Shown one piece after another: positions 44,274 through 52,706 of a stretch of 64,000 nt of DNA (position 1 is its first letter; the number at the start of each line of letters is the position of its first letter). Source of the DNA: Methylobacterium radiotolerans JCM 2831 (GTDB lineage: Bacteria > Pseudomonadota > Alphaproteobacteria > Rhizobiales > Beijerinckiaceae); NCBI RefSeq assembly GCF_000019725.1, contig NC_010505.1, positions 1,364,001 to 1,428,000 on the forward strand. The letters run 5' to 3'. Both the position numbers and the translations under genes were made by a program. The notes under the pieces were generated by a model. That model saw only the letters and a list, made by a program, of their open reading frames with translations, had not been told where the DNA came from and made no database searches.

Positions 44274-45341
44274 CTAGGCCGGCACGGCGGGGGGCCGCGG
44301 CGCCGCGTCGGCGGCGGCCGCGCCCGGCACCCAGAGCCGGTCACGGACGAAGTGCTCGCGCGACAGGGCGACCAGGGCCGCGCGCTTGTGGGGGAAGTCG
44401 ACGGTGGCGATCGTCGCGAAGCCGGAGGCGTGGAGGTTCCGGACCTGCTGGGCGTGATCGGCCCGCGGCTCGCCCACGACGCGCTGCGTGCGCGGCTCGT
44501 CGAGGAACAGGTAGTGCATCAGCGACGGCAGCCAGGCCGAGAGGGCGGGCCGCCCGCGCACGGACGCGTCGCCGATCGCCACGTGCCAGCCGCGGTCGTA
44601 GGGGCCGGATTCGTAGAGCGGCCCGAGCCGGCTCTCCCGCGCCCAGTACAGCTCGAAATAGCCGAAGGGCCTGCCGTCGAGGCAGCCGAACAGCGGCAGG
44701 GTGGCGGGGTCGGCCTGGAGCCCGGCGATGTAGGCGGCGTGCGCCTCCAGGGTGCCGGTCTCCTGCCAGACCGCGGCGACCCGGGGATCGTTCATCCAGG
44801 CCGAGAACAGGGCGACGTCGCCGGGCTCCGTCATCGTGCGGAAGCTCAGGCGCCGGTCGAGCCAGGGGATCGTCCGCGCGTAGACCGTGCCGGAGGGCGT
44901 CCCGGGCCGCAGCGGGTGGCGGCGGCCGGCCGTGGCGGTGAACAGCTCGGGGAAGGGCGGACGGGCCTTCGGGAGCCAGCGGGCGGCGCATTGCCAGAGG
45001 AGACCCGGCAGGATCTCGACCCCGTCGCCGACGGGCCGGGCCGCGCCGAGGTCGAGCAGCCGTCCGGACGTCGCTGGATCGGCCGCGACGACGATGCGCA
45101 GGACCTGCGTGTCCTGGGCGGTCAGAGCCTCGGCGCGCGCCAGGATCGCCTCCGCGGCCGCGGCCGGCGCGGCCGGCTCAGCGAGGCGGATGACCGGCGC
45201 CTCCCGGGTCCCGTCCAGGGTGAGGGGCACCGGCACGGTCGCCTGCGCGCTCACCGGCGCGCTCACCGGCGCCCCCTCATCGTGGATGCTCGCGGGGTGC
45301 GCCCCCGGGTCGCGCATCGCTGGGCTCGAAGCGTCCGTCAT
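44274..45341 (-). CDS. Hydroxyamine acyltransferase (IucB/VbsA-like GNAT)
   Basis: The 355-residue protein has an Ala/Pro-rich N-terminal half and a C-terminal GNAT domain of the siderophore acyltransferase type. RTMTEPGDVALFSAWMNDPRV opens the domain, FGYFELYWARES is the central strand, and RVVGEPRADHAQQVRNLHASGF is the acyl-CoA site. It would transfer an acyl group to the N-hydroxylated amine to form the hydroxamate. ATG 45341 has GGAGG four bases upstream. It is divergent from the NRPS gene, across a 161-base gap that should hold promoters for both. Confidence 0.83.
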   Translation of the reverse strand: MTDASSPAMRDPGAHPASIHDEGAPVSAPVSAQATVPVPLTLDGTREAPVIRLAEPAAPAAAAEAILARAEALTAQDTQVLRIVVAADPATSGRLLDLGAARPVGDGVEILPGLLWQCAARWLPKARPPFPELFTATAGRRHPLRPGTPSGTVYARTIPWLDRRLSFRTMTEPGDVALFSAWMNDPRVAAVWQETGTLEAHAAYIAGLQADPATLPLFGCLDGRPFGYFELYWARESRLGPLYESGPYDRGWHVAIGDASVRGRPALSAWLPSLMHYLFLDEPRTQRVVGEPRADHAQQVRNLHASGFATIATVDFPHKRAALVALSREHFVRDRLWVPGAAAADAAPRPPAVPA

Positions 45342-45502
45342 CCGTCCTCCGCACGTCGTCGGCACCTCCCTGACGGATGGGGCCGCCCGGCGTTCAGACG
45401 TTTCGCGCGGTCGCGTCCCGGCGGTCCCGGGGCGCGGCCGTGAACGGCCCCCCGCCTCAACCGTCACTCCGTCGAAGCCCGGAGCGGCGCAGGAGCGAGC
45501 GG

Positions 45503-48500
45503 ATGGACCAGCAGGCCGGCCAGGAGGCGAGCGCAGAGGCGGGCGCGGGCGCGATTGCGGGCGCGATGGCGGGCACCATCGCGGGCACGGCCGCGGAACC
45601 GGCCGCGGACTGGACCTTCGAGCCGGTGGTGGTGGCCTTCGACCGGGCCGGGCACGGCGCCTTCTGGCCGGCGGGCCGGGCGCTGCCCGCCGGCTGGACC
45701 CGGGCGTACGGCCCCTGCGGGATCGCGGCGGCCCGGGACTGGATCGCGGATCCGGCGCGGGCGACCGAAGCCGCCCCCGAAGCCGCCCCCGAAGCCACCC
45801 CCGCCTCGGCGCTCGCCCCCGACGCCGACCGCGAGAGCGTCCCGGCCCGGCTCGCCCGCCTCGCCGCCGCCGAGCCCGAACGGCCGGCGGTGCTGTTCGG
45901 GACCCGGACGCTGACCCGGGGCGAACTCGACACCCGGGCCGGCGCCCTCGCGGCCGGGCTCGCGGCGCGCGGGATCGGGCGCGGCCACCGGGTCGCGGTG
46001 GCGCTGGAGCGCGCGCCGGAAACCATCGTGGCGCTGCTCGGGGTGCTGCGGGCCGGCGCGGCCTTCCTGCCCGTCGACCCGGCCTACCCGGCCGCCCGCG
46101 TCCGCGCGATGCTGGCGGATGCCGGCATCGCGCAGTGTCTCACCACCGCCGCGATCGCCGCGCGCCTGGAACTGCCGGCGGGCGTCGCCCGGCTCGATCC
46201 CGCCGCGCTGGAGGCCGCCGCGCTGGAGGCCGCCGCGCTCGAGGCCGCCGCGGACGGCCCCCGTCCCGCCCTGCCGGAGCCGGGGGATGCCGCCTACCTG
46301 ATCTACACGTCGGGCTCGACCGGGACGCCGAAGGGCGTGCTCGTGGAGCACGGGCCGCTGGCCATGCACTGCCGCACCACGGCCGAGGCCTACGCGATGG
46401 ACGCGGAGTCGCGCGAACTCCACGTCCTGCCCTTCGCGTTCGACGGCGCCCACGAGCGCTGGATGACACCGCTCGTCGCCGGCGGCTGCATCGTGCTGCG
46501 CGGGCCCGAGCTCTGGACCGCCGCCGAGACCCTGGCGCAGATCCGCCGCCACCGGGTGACCCATGCCGGCTTCCCCACGAGCTTCATCGGCCAGCTCGCC
46601 GAATGGGCCGAGCGCCTGGGCGAGGCGCCCCCGGTCCAGGTCTACTCCTTCGGCGGCGAGGGGATGCCCCGGGAGACCTTCGCGCGGCTCGGCCGCGCCC
46701 TGAAGCCCCGGCTGCTGATCAACGGCTACGGCCCGACCGAGTGCGTGATCTCGCCCCTCGTCTGGGCGGTGCCGCCGGACGCGACCTTCGCCGAGCCCTA
46801 CGCGCCGATCGGCGGCCCGGTCGGGGCGCGGGCGGCCTACGTGCTCGGGCCCGACCTCGAGCCGGTCGCGGACGGCGAGACCGGCGAGCTCTACATCGGC
46901 GGCGGCCTCGCCCGGGGCTACTGGGAGCGCCCGGCGCTCACCGCCGAGCGCTTCCTGCCCGACCCGTTCGCCGCGGGCGGCGGCCGGATGTACCGCACCG
47001 GCGACCGGGTCCGGCGGCGGCCCGACGGAACCCTCGCCTTCGCGGGGCGGGCGGACGATCAGGTCAAGATCCGCGGCCACCGGATCGAGATCGGCGAGGT
47101 CGAGGCGGCCCTGCGCGCCCTGCCGGGTGTCGCGGAGGCCGCGATCCTGCGCCGGGAGGGCCCGGCCGGCGCCTATCTCGCGGGCTACGTCGTGCCGTCA
47201 CGCGGACGCCGACCGGAGCCCGGACGCCTGCGTGCCGGCCTCGCCCGCACCCTCCCGGAGCCGATGGTGCCGGCGAGCCTGACGATCCTCGACCGGCTGC
47301 CGGTCACCGCCAACGGCAAGGTCGACCGCAACGCCCTGCCGGATCCCGCCGCCGACGACCGGCGCGGGCGCCCGCCCGGGACCGCCACGGAGCGGCGCCT
47401 CGCCGGGATCTGGTCCGAGTGCCTGGGCTTCCCGGTCCGGGTGGCGGACCGGCGCTTCTTCGAGCTCGGCGGCGATTCCCTGTCGGCCCTGCGGCTGGTG
47501 GCGCGCCTGCGCCTCATCGCCCCGCGGGGCGGGATCGGCGTGGCGGATCTCCTGCGCGATCCGACCATCGCGGAGCTGGCGGCGCGGATCGACGCCGGAT
47601 CGGAGGCCGCCGACGCGGAGGGCCTCGCGCCCCTGGTCCGGCTGTCCGCCGGCCGGCCGGAGAGCGGCCGGCCGCTGCTGGTGCTGTTCCCGGGGCTGCT
47701 CGTCAGCACCCGGGAATACGAGCCCCTGGTGGCCCATCTCGGCCCCGAGCAGGAGGCGCACGGCTTCCTCTGCGCCTCCCTGGTGGAGGCGGTCCGGCCC
47801 CTGCCGGCCGTGGCCGAGCTCGCGGACGCCTATGCCGAGCGGGTGCGCGACCTCATGCGCGGCCGCGCGGGGTCCTGCGTCTTCCTCGGCTGGTCCTGGG
47901 GCGGGGTGCTCGCCTACGAGACCGCCCGGCGGCTCGGCCCGGACTGTCCCCTGGACTGGGTCGGCATGCTCGACGCCTGCGCCCTGGAGGCCAACTTCGC
48001 CCCGGGCGCCGGCCGGCCGATCGAGCCCGCGGAGCGGGCGGCGCACGAGGCCCTGGTCGAGGCCTGGCTCGCGCGCGCGCCGATGCGCGCGCACTGGGAG
48101 GCCCTGCGCGCCCGCATGGACCCGGAGGCCACGGTGCAGTTCCTGCGCTTCCTCGCCGCCGAGCCGCAGCCCCTGCCGGCCGACGGTCCCGAGGTCGGCA
48201 GCCGGGAGCGGATGCTCTGGACGCTCGTCGACCACGCGATTCAGTTCCGGGCCCTCCGCCTGGAGCCCGGCACGGTGCCGATCCGCAGCTTCGCGGCGGC
48301 GGATTCGCGGGCCCGCGGCCTGCCGGTGATCGACTGGGCGCCGCTCACCGACCGGCTCCTCGGGGTGGAGACCGTCCCCGACACGGATCACCTCGACATC
48401 GTCCTGTCCCCGCACCTCCACGACCGGATCGCCGCGCTGACGGCGCCGGCCGCCGAGGCACCCGCGCTGTCCCCCGCGCGGGCCCCCGCCTGGACGGCCG

Positions 48501-48505
48501 CCTGA
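45503..48505 (+). CDS. Siderophore NRPS: MbtH-like, adenylation, thiolation and thioesterase domains, no condensation domain
   Basis: The synthetase has 1000 residues. Residues about 30-80 resemble MbtH ([18 protein letters not shown]). The adenylation domain follows (core [57 protein letters not shown]). The carrier motif is [14 protein letters not shown]. The C-terminal thioesterase has GWSWGG for Ser, GMLDA for Asp and DTDHLD for His. No condensation domain is present, so the thioesterase probably joins and cyclises units, as proposed for vicibactin-type trihydroxamates. In-frame tandem repeats encode EAAP near residue 95 and EAAAL near residue 237. ATG 45503 has AGGAG seven bases upstream. 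Confidence 0.87.
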   Translation: MDQQAGQEASAEAGAGAIAGAMAGTIAGTAAEPAADWTFEPVVVAFDRAGHGAFWPAGRALPAGWTRAYGPCGIAAARDWIADPARATEAAPEAAPEATPASALAPDADRESVPARLARLAAAEPERPAVLFGTRTLTRGELDTRAGALAAGLAARGIGRGHRVAVALERAPETIVALLGVLRAGAAFLPVDPAYPAARVRAMLADAGIAQCLTTAAIAARLELPAGVARLDPAALEAAALEAAALEAAADGPRPALPEPGDAAYLIYTSGSTGTPKGVLVEHGPLAMHCRTTAEAYAMDAESRELHVLPFAFDGAHERWMTPLVAGGCIVLRGPELWTAAETLAQIRRHRVTHAGFPTSFIGQLAEWAERLGEAPPVQVYSFGGEGMPRETFARLGRALKPRLLINGYGPTECVISPLVWAVPPDATFAEPYAPIGGPVGARAAYVLGPDLEPVADGETGELYIGGGLARGYWERPALTAERFLPDPFAAGGGRMYRTGDRVRRRPDGTLAFAGRADDQVKIRGHRIEIGEVEAALRALPGVAEAAILRREGPAGAYLAGYVVPSRGRRPEPGRLRAGLARTLPEPMVPASLTILDRLPVTANGKVDRNALPDPAADDRRGRPPGTATERRLAGIWSECLGFPVRVADRRFFELGGDSLSALRLVARLRLIAPRGGIGVADLLRDPTIAELAARIDAGSEAADAEGLAPLVRLSAGRPESGRPLLVLFPGLLVSTREYEPLVAHLGPEQEAHGFLCASLVEAVRPLPAVAELADAYAERVRDLMRGRAGSCVFLGWSWGGVLAYETARRLGPDCPLDWVGMLDACALEANFAPGAGRPIEPAERAAHEALVEAWLARAPMRAHWEALRARMDPEATVQFLRFLAAEPQPLPADGPEVGSRERMLWTLVDHAIQFRALRLEPGTVPIRSFAAADSRARGLPVIDWAPLTDRLLGVETVPDTDHLDIVLSPHLHDRIAALTAPAAEAPALSPARAPAWTAA

Positions 48506-48506
48506 C

Positions 48507-49280
48507 ATGCAGGAGCGCGAACCGACCTTCGACGCCCTGCGCGACGCCCATGTGGCGGCGCTCACCGGCTCCCTGATCGACGGCCTCGAGCACGGCCCCG
48601 GCGGGGCCGGCTACGTCTGGTCGCGCAGCATCCCGGACCCGACCCTGAACTTCGCCTTCGGGGTCCGCCGTCCCGACCAGTTCGCCTGGGCGGGCGCGGC
48701 GGCCCTCGGACGCGCCCGGGCGCCGGCCTTCCTGGCCCGGGACGACGGGGAGATCGCGCTGCTGCGCGCCCTGTTCGAGCCCGCGATCCTCTACCCGGCG
48801 AGCTGGATGGTGGCGCGGGGGCTCCCGGCGCCGGCCCCGGCCGGCAGCGCCGTCACCGTGCAGGCGACGCCCGCGCCGGGGCCGGATTTCGAGCGGGTCT
48901 TCGCCCACCTGTCCGACGCGCCGGCCGTGCGGACGCATCTGCGCCGCTACTACATCCCGGCGCTGCGCGCGGCCCGGGGCCGGCCCGGCCTCGCGGCGCT
49001 GCACCTCGTCCTGCGCGACGCCGCCGGGCCGGCGGCCTGCGCCAGCCTCTACCTGCGCGGCGAGACCGCCGGGCTGTACAATGTCAGCACGCGGGCCGAC
49101 CGGCAGCGCCGCGGCCTCGGCACCGCCGTGACGGTCGCGGCCCTGCGCGAGGCGCGGGCGCGGGGGGCCACCCAGGTCTTCCTGCAGTGCCCGGCCGGCG
49201 GCAGGATCGAGGCGCTCTACGCCCGGGTGGGCTTCCGGACGGCCTGCGCGCCGACCCTGCTGTGCACGACCTCGCCCTGA
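48507..49280 (+). CDS. GNAT-family acetyltransferase of the siderophore locus
   Basis: This 257-residue protein has a divergent N-terminal half and a C-terminal GNAT domain. Its acetyl-CoA loop is TRADRQRRGLGTAVTVAALREA, followed by VFLQCPAGGRIEALYARVGFRT. It starts one base after the NRPS stop, so it is co-transcribed. It may acetylate the finished siderophore, as VbsC does for vicibactin, but the assignment rests on context. Confidence 0.8.
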   Translation: MQEREPTFDALRDAHVAALTGSLIDGLEHGPGGAGYVWSRSIPDPTLNFAFGVRRPDQFAWAGAAALGRARAPAFLARDDGEIALLRALFEPAILYPASWMVARGLPAPAPAGSAVTVQATPAPGPDFERVFAHLSDAPAVRTHLRRYYIPALRAARGRPGLAALHLVLRDAAGPAACASLYLRGETAGLYNVSTRADRQRRGLGTAVTVAALREARARGATQVFLQCPAGGRIEALYARVGFRTACAPTLLCTTSP

Positions 49281-49291
49281 CCGGACCCCGC

Positions 49292-49606
49292 TCAGAACGG
49301 CTCCGCGCCGTACCCGTAGGGCGTGACGCTGAGGACGAACCCGATCTCCGCCTCCGCGTCGCGCAGGACGAGCGCGCTGGCCGGACCGGTCACGACCTTG
49401 CCCCGGCCGGCGATCCGGGCCCCGTACCGGCCGCAGGATCCGAGGGTGGCCAGCGCCGCGAGGGCGCGCCGCGCCGCCCGCGCGTCGCGGACGCCGTTCT
49501 CGTCGAGCCAGACCGACTCGTCGGCGGGCCAGACCCGCAGGGGAAGGGGCTTCCCGGCGCCGCGCGCGGGCGGCCGCAGGGCTGCGAGGCGCGCGCGGAT
49601 CCTCAC
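49292..49606 (-). CDS. Hypothetical protein coupled to SGNH hydrolase
   Basis: A 104-residue basic protein with no recognised family. It has an Ala/Arg-rich middle ([16 protein letters not shown]) and ends in a beta-like stretch ([19 protein letters not shown]). Its GTG start overlaps the stop of the SGNH hydrolase gene by four bases (GTGA), which supports it being real and co-translated. No signal peptide or membrane segment was seen. Confidence 0.55.
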   Translation of the reverse strand: MRIRARLAALRPPARGAGKPLPLRVWPADESVWLDENGVRDARAARRALAALATLGSCGRYGARIAGRGKVVTGPASALVLRDAEAEIGFVLSVTPYGYGAEPF

Positions 49607-50361
49607 GGTCGTCCGATCCACGCCGCGCGCAGGACCCGGAGGGGCGCGGCCGGGGCAGTCCTGCGGACGGGCGCGGGCGGGACCGCGGCGCTCGCCCGCG
49701 CGTCGATCGTTCCGATATCGGCCGCCACCGCGCGGGCGAGCGCCGCGGCCAGGGGCGCGTAATCGGCCAAGTGCACGCCGTCCCGGTGGAGGCCCGGTCC
49801 GGCGAGGCCGCCGGCGCCGGATCGCCACGGCGCGAACGGGTCGATGAAGGCGTACCCCCCCGCGGCGCAGAGCGCGGCCAAGCGTGCCGTGAAGACCGCG
49901 ACGGCGGCGGGATCCCGGCCGGCCGCCCCGGCACCGATCGGCGGGATCGCGGCGACGAAGACCCGCGCGGCCCAGGGCTCCAGGCGGCGCAGGATGCCCC
50001 CGACATCGGCCTCGAACCGGTCGGCCACCCGGGCCCGCTCGGGATGCCGCCAGCGCTGGATATCGTTGGTGCCGATGATCAGCACCGCGGCCGCGCAGCG
50101 GACCGGGACGCGCAGCGCCGCGAGATGACGGCCGCAATCGGCCGCGGTGCTGCCGCCGACCGCGATGTTGATGCAGGGCCGGCCGCCGAGATCCGGCGCG
50201 CCGACGAACTCCGCGTGGGAATTGCCGGCGAGCAGCACGCTGTCGGGCGCGGCCGCCCGAAGCGCCGCGCGGATGCCGGGACGCCGCTCGGCGAAGCGAC
50301 GCCCGACGATCCGCCCGTGCCGCCAATGCCGGGCCGCGGTCTCGATCCAGTGGGCGCCCAT
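49603..50361 (-). CDS. SGNH/GDSL-type hydrolase
   Basis: The 252-residue protein fits the SGNH esterase fold: block I is [12 protein letters not shown] with Asn where GDS usually has Asp, block II has Gly in [11 protein letters not shown], block III is IIGTNDIQ, and block V is [10 protein letters not shown] with catalytic Asp and His. It may remove acyl groups from a glycan or small molecule. No signal peptide is seen from ATG 50361; longer frames upstream add only Arg/Pro-rich sequence. It is convergent with the siderophore operon and coupled to a small unknown gene. Confidence 0.75.
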   Translation of the reverse strand: MGAHWIETAARHWRHGRIVGRRFAERRPGIRAALRAAAPDSVLLAGNSHAEFVGAPDLGGRPCINIAVGGSTAADCGRHLAALRVPVRCAAAVLIIGTNDIQRWRHPERARVADRFEADVGGILRRLEPWAARVFVAAIPPIGAGAAGRDPAAVAVFTARLAALCAAGGYAFIDPFAPWRSGAGGLAGPGLHRDGVHLADYAPLAAALARAVAADIGTIDARASAAVPPAPVRRTAPAAPLRVLRAAWIGRP

Positions 50362-50673
50362 GGCGGTCCTGATCAGGCGTGGGGAATCGGCCGCTCCCGG
50401 ACGGCCGGGAGCGGAGGGCGACGGGCGTCGACTGATCGCGCGCGGCCGCACGACTTGCCACTGCGCGATGGAGCGCCGGAAACACTTGAAGAGACGGCCC
50501 GATATCTTGGGCCGCCGCCACAATCTATATGTGGGAAAAAATCACACGTCAATTGCCGCGCGGGTCCGGTCGGGTCCGGGTGCCGGGCCGGACGCCTTCC
50601 GGCGGCCGCGCCGCCGCGCTACCTCGGGGATCGCGGGGCGCCGTCGGCCGCCCGGGAGCGTCGGGGAGCCACG

Positions 50674-51450
50674 ATGGCCAGCGAGATGATCAGGGACCGG
50701 GTCTTCGTCGTCACGGGCGCGGGCTCGGGCCTCGGGGAGGCGGCGGCGCGGGGCCTCGCGGCGGCGGGGGCCCGGGTGGTCGTGGCCGACATCGCCCGGG
50801 AGGCCGGCGCCCGGGTGGCGGCGGATCTCGGGGCGCGGGCCCGCTTCGTCGAGACGGACGTCACCCGCGAGGCGGACGGCGCGGCGGCGGTGCGGACGGC
50901 GCTGGACGCGTTCGGGCACCTCCACGGGCTCGTGAACTGCGCCGGCATCGCGCCGGGGGAGAAGGTGGTCGGCCGCGACGCGCCGCACCGGCTCGAGACC
51001 TTCGCGCGGGCGGTCTCGGTCAACCTCGTCGGCACGTTCAACATGATCCGGCTGGCCGCCGACGCCATCGCCCGGGAGGCGCCGGACGGGGCGGGCGCCC
51101 GGGGCGTGATCGTGAACACCGCCTCGATCGCGGCCTTCGACGGCCAGATCGGGCAGGCCGCCTACGCGGCCTCGAAGGGCGGGGTGGTGTCCATGACCCT
51201 GCCGATCGCCCGGGAACTCGCCCGGCACGGCATCCGGGTGGTCACCATCGCGCCGGGCATCTTCGAGACGCCGATGATGGCGGGCCTGCCCCAGGACGTG
51301 CAGGACACGCTCGGCCAGAGCGTGCCGTTCCCGCCGCGCCTCGGCCGCCCGTCGGAATACGCCGACCTCGTCCGCCACATCTGCGAGAACCCGATGCTGA
51401 ACGGCGAGACCATCCGGCTCGACGGGGCGCTGCGGATGCCGCCGCGCTGA
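50674..51450 (+). CDS. Short-chain dehydrogenase, 3-hydroxyacyl-CoA dehydrogenase (HSD10)-like
   Basis: This 258-residue classical SDR has [16 protein letters not shown] at the NAD site, [13 protein letters not shown], and YAASKGG as the YxxxK pair. [19 protein letters not shown] and [12 protein letters not shown] closely resemble type II 3-hydroxyacyl-CoA dehydrogenases of the HSD17B10 group. It probably interconverts 3-hydroxyacyl-CoA and 3-ketoacyl-CoA in the cytoplasm. ATG 50674 has GGGGAG upstream. A link to acyl supply for the nearby siderophore is possible but unproven. Confidence 0.87.
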   Translation: MASEMIRDRVFVVTGAGSGLGEAAARGLAAAGARVVVADIAREAGARVAADLGARARFVETDVTREADGAAAVRTALDAFGHLHGLVNCAGIAPGEKVVGRDAPHRLETFARAVSVNLVGTFNMIRLAADAIAREAPDGAGARGVIVNTASIAAFDGQIGQAAYAASKGGVVSMTLPIARELARHGIRVVTIAPGIFETPMMAGLPQDVQDTLGQSVPFPPRLGRPSEYADLVRHICENPMLNGETIRLDGALRMPPR

Positions 51451-51454
51451 CGGC

Positions 51455-51733
51455 TCAGCCGATCGACACGCTGGTCAGCACCTCGGCGGCGCGGCGGACC
51501 TCGGCGGCGATCATCTCCTCGCTCGAGCCGTCGATCGGCATGTCCGACAGGATCGCCGCCACGTCGCGCTTCACGTCCTCGCGGATCTCCGGGTTCTCCT
51601 CGGAGAGCCGCCCGATCAGGACGCCGAGCACGATCTCCAGGGCGGACAGCTTGGCGTGCAGGCGGGTGAACTCGTCCAGCGGCTCGGGCTCGTGCGCGGT
51701 CATGACCGGCTCCATCGGAGAAATGTCCGCCAT
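51455..51733 (-). CDS. Small acidic helical hypothetical protein
   Basis: The 92-residue acidic protein is predicted to be almost wholly helical (DEFTRLHAKLSALEIVLGVLIGRLSEE, then SSEEMIAAEVRRAAEVLTSV). No family is recognised, and it has no signal peptide. Codon use fits a real gene. It converges on the SDR gene with a four-base gap and diverges from the PepSY gene. Confidence 0.6.
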   Translation of the reverse strand: MADISPMEPVMTAHEPEPLDEFTRLHAKLSALEIVLGVLIGRLSEENPEIREDVKRDVAAILSDMPIDGSSEEMIAAEVRRAAEVLTSVSIG

Positions 51734-51895
51734 CGCCGAGCGGCGCGCCGGAACGTCCGCGTGTCATACAGGGGCGCCGGCCCTCCGTCTCGCCGGGGGG
51801 GCGGGAGCCGAATTTTTTCCCGATCGCGGGCAACCGAGTTTCCGGACCCGACGTTTCACGCATCCTTGAACGAACCCGCGAAGGGACACCCCGCC

Positions 51896-52465
51896 ATGAT
51901 CACCCGTCTCACCGCCGCAGCCGGCCTCCTGGCCCTCTCCACCGGCCTCGCCCTGGCCCAGACGCCCACCGCGACGCCGGCCGAGCCCGCCACGAAGGCG
52001 GACAGCAACATGAAGGAGTGGCAGGTCGCCAAGGTCGCCAAGGTCGGCCTCGCCCAGGCCCTCGCCACCGCCGAGTCGCAGGGCGACGAGAAGGGCGGCC
52101 GCGCCATCGACGCCGATTTCGAGAAGGCCGACAGCAAGGATCCGGCCCACTACGCGATCAAGGTCGTTTACCCGAGCGGCAAGCTCGTCGAGTACGGCAT
52201 CAACGCCGACACCGGCGCCCTCTACAAGACCGAGAACCAGCCGATCGAGCGCTACTTCACCCGGCTGAAGGCCTCCGACTTCCAGAACGCGAAGACCTCC
52301 CTGAAGGACGCACTCGCCATCGCCGAGCAGAAGGCCGGCGGCGGCAAGGCCTACGAGGCCGAGGTCGAGAAGGACGGCTCCACGGTCCAGTACGAGATCA
52401 AGGTCGCCGGCGCCGACAAGGAGCAGGAGGTCAAGGTCGGACCGGACGGCAAGGTCCTGAACTGA
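51896..52465 (+). CDS. Exported PepSY-domain protein
   Basis: This 189-residue periplasmic protein has a signal peptide (MITRLTAAAGLLALSTGLALAQ) and two PepSY-like repeats, about residues 48-110 (VGLAQALATAESQ, HYAIKVVYPSGKLVEYGINADTGAL) and 118-188 (TSLKDALAIAEQK, QYEIKVAGADKEQEVKVGPDGKVL). PepSY domains are thought to bind or inhibit proteases or metals in the cell envelope. It is a lone gene. ATG 51896 follows a GAAGGG site. Confidence 0.82.
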   Translation: MITRLTAAAGLLALSTGLALAQTPTATPAEPATKADSNMKEWQVAKVAKVGLAQALATAESQGDEKGGRAIDADFEKADSKDPAHYAIKVVYPSGKLVEYGINADTGALYKTENQPIERYFTRLKASDFQNAKTSLKDALAIAEQKAGGGKAYEAEVEKDGSTVQYEIKVAGADKEQEVKVGPDGKVLN

Positions 52466-52500
52466 GATCCCGGGCTGCGGCGGAAGCCCGTCGCAGCCCC

Positions 52501-52589
52501 GTCCTCGCGAGCGGCGCGAAGCCGTCCAGGCGGCGCCCCGCTGATCCAGGGCGCGCTGCCCTCGGTCGCTTCGCTCCGCTCGCGAGGAC
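52501..52589. repeat. Long inverted repeat in the intergenic region after the PepSY gene
   Basis: Arms at 52501-52522 and 52568-52589 (22 bases each, GTCCTCGCGAGCGG... and its complement ending GCTCGCGAGGAC) differ at one position and are separated by 45 bases. It resembles a dispersed palindromic element more than a simple terminator, though it could also end PepSY transcription. Confidence 0.65.
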
Positions 52590-52706
52590 GGCCGGTTCGG
52601 TCCGGCCGCTGCATCCTGTCGCCCCGCCACCCAGGGAGCCGGAACGCCCTCGCGGCGCTTCCTTCCTCAGCGATGGGCCCGAGCGGCCGCGAACGGGGAG
52701 GGCGGC

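Noticed and set aside
45342..45502. A FecI- or PvdS-type promoter between the acyltransferase and NRPS genes
   Set aside because: No pair of boxes matched a described consensus well enough, although the gap must hold divergent promoters.
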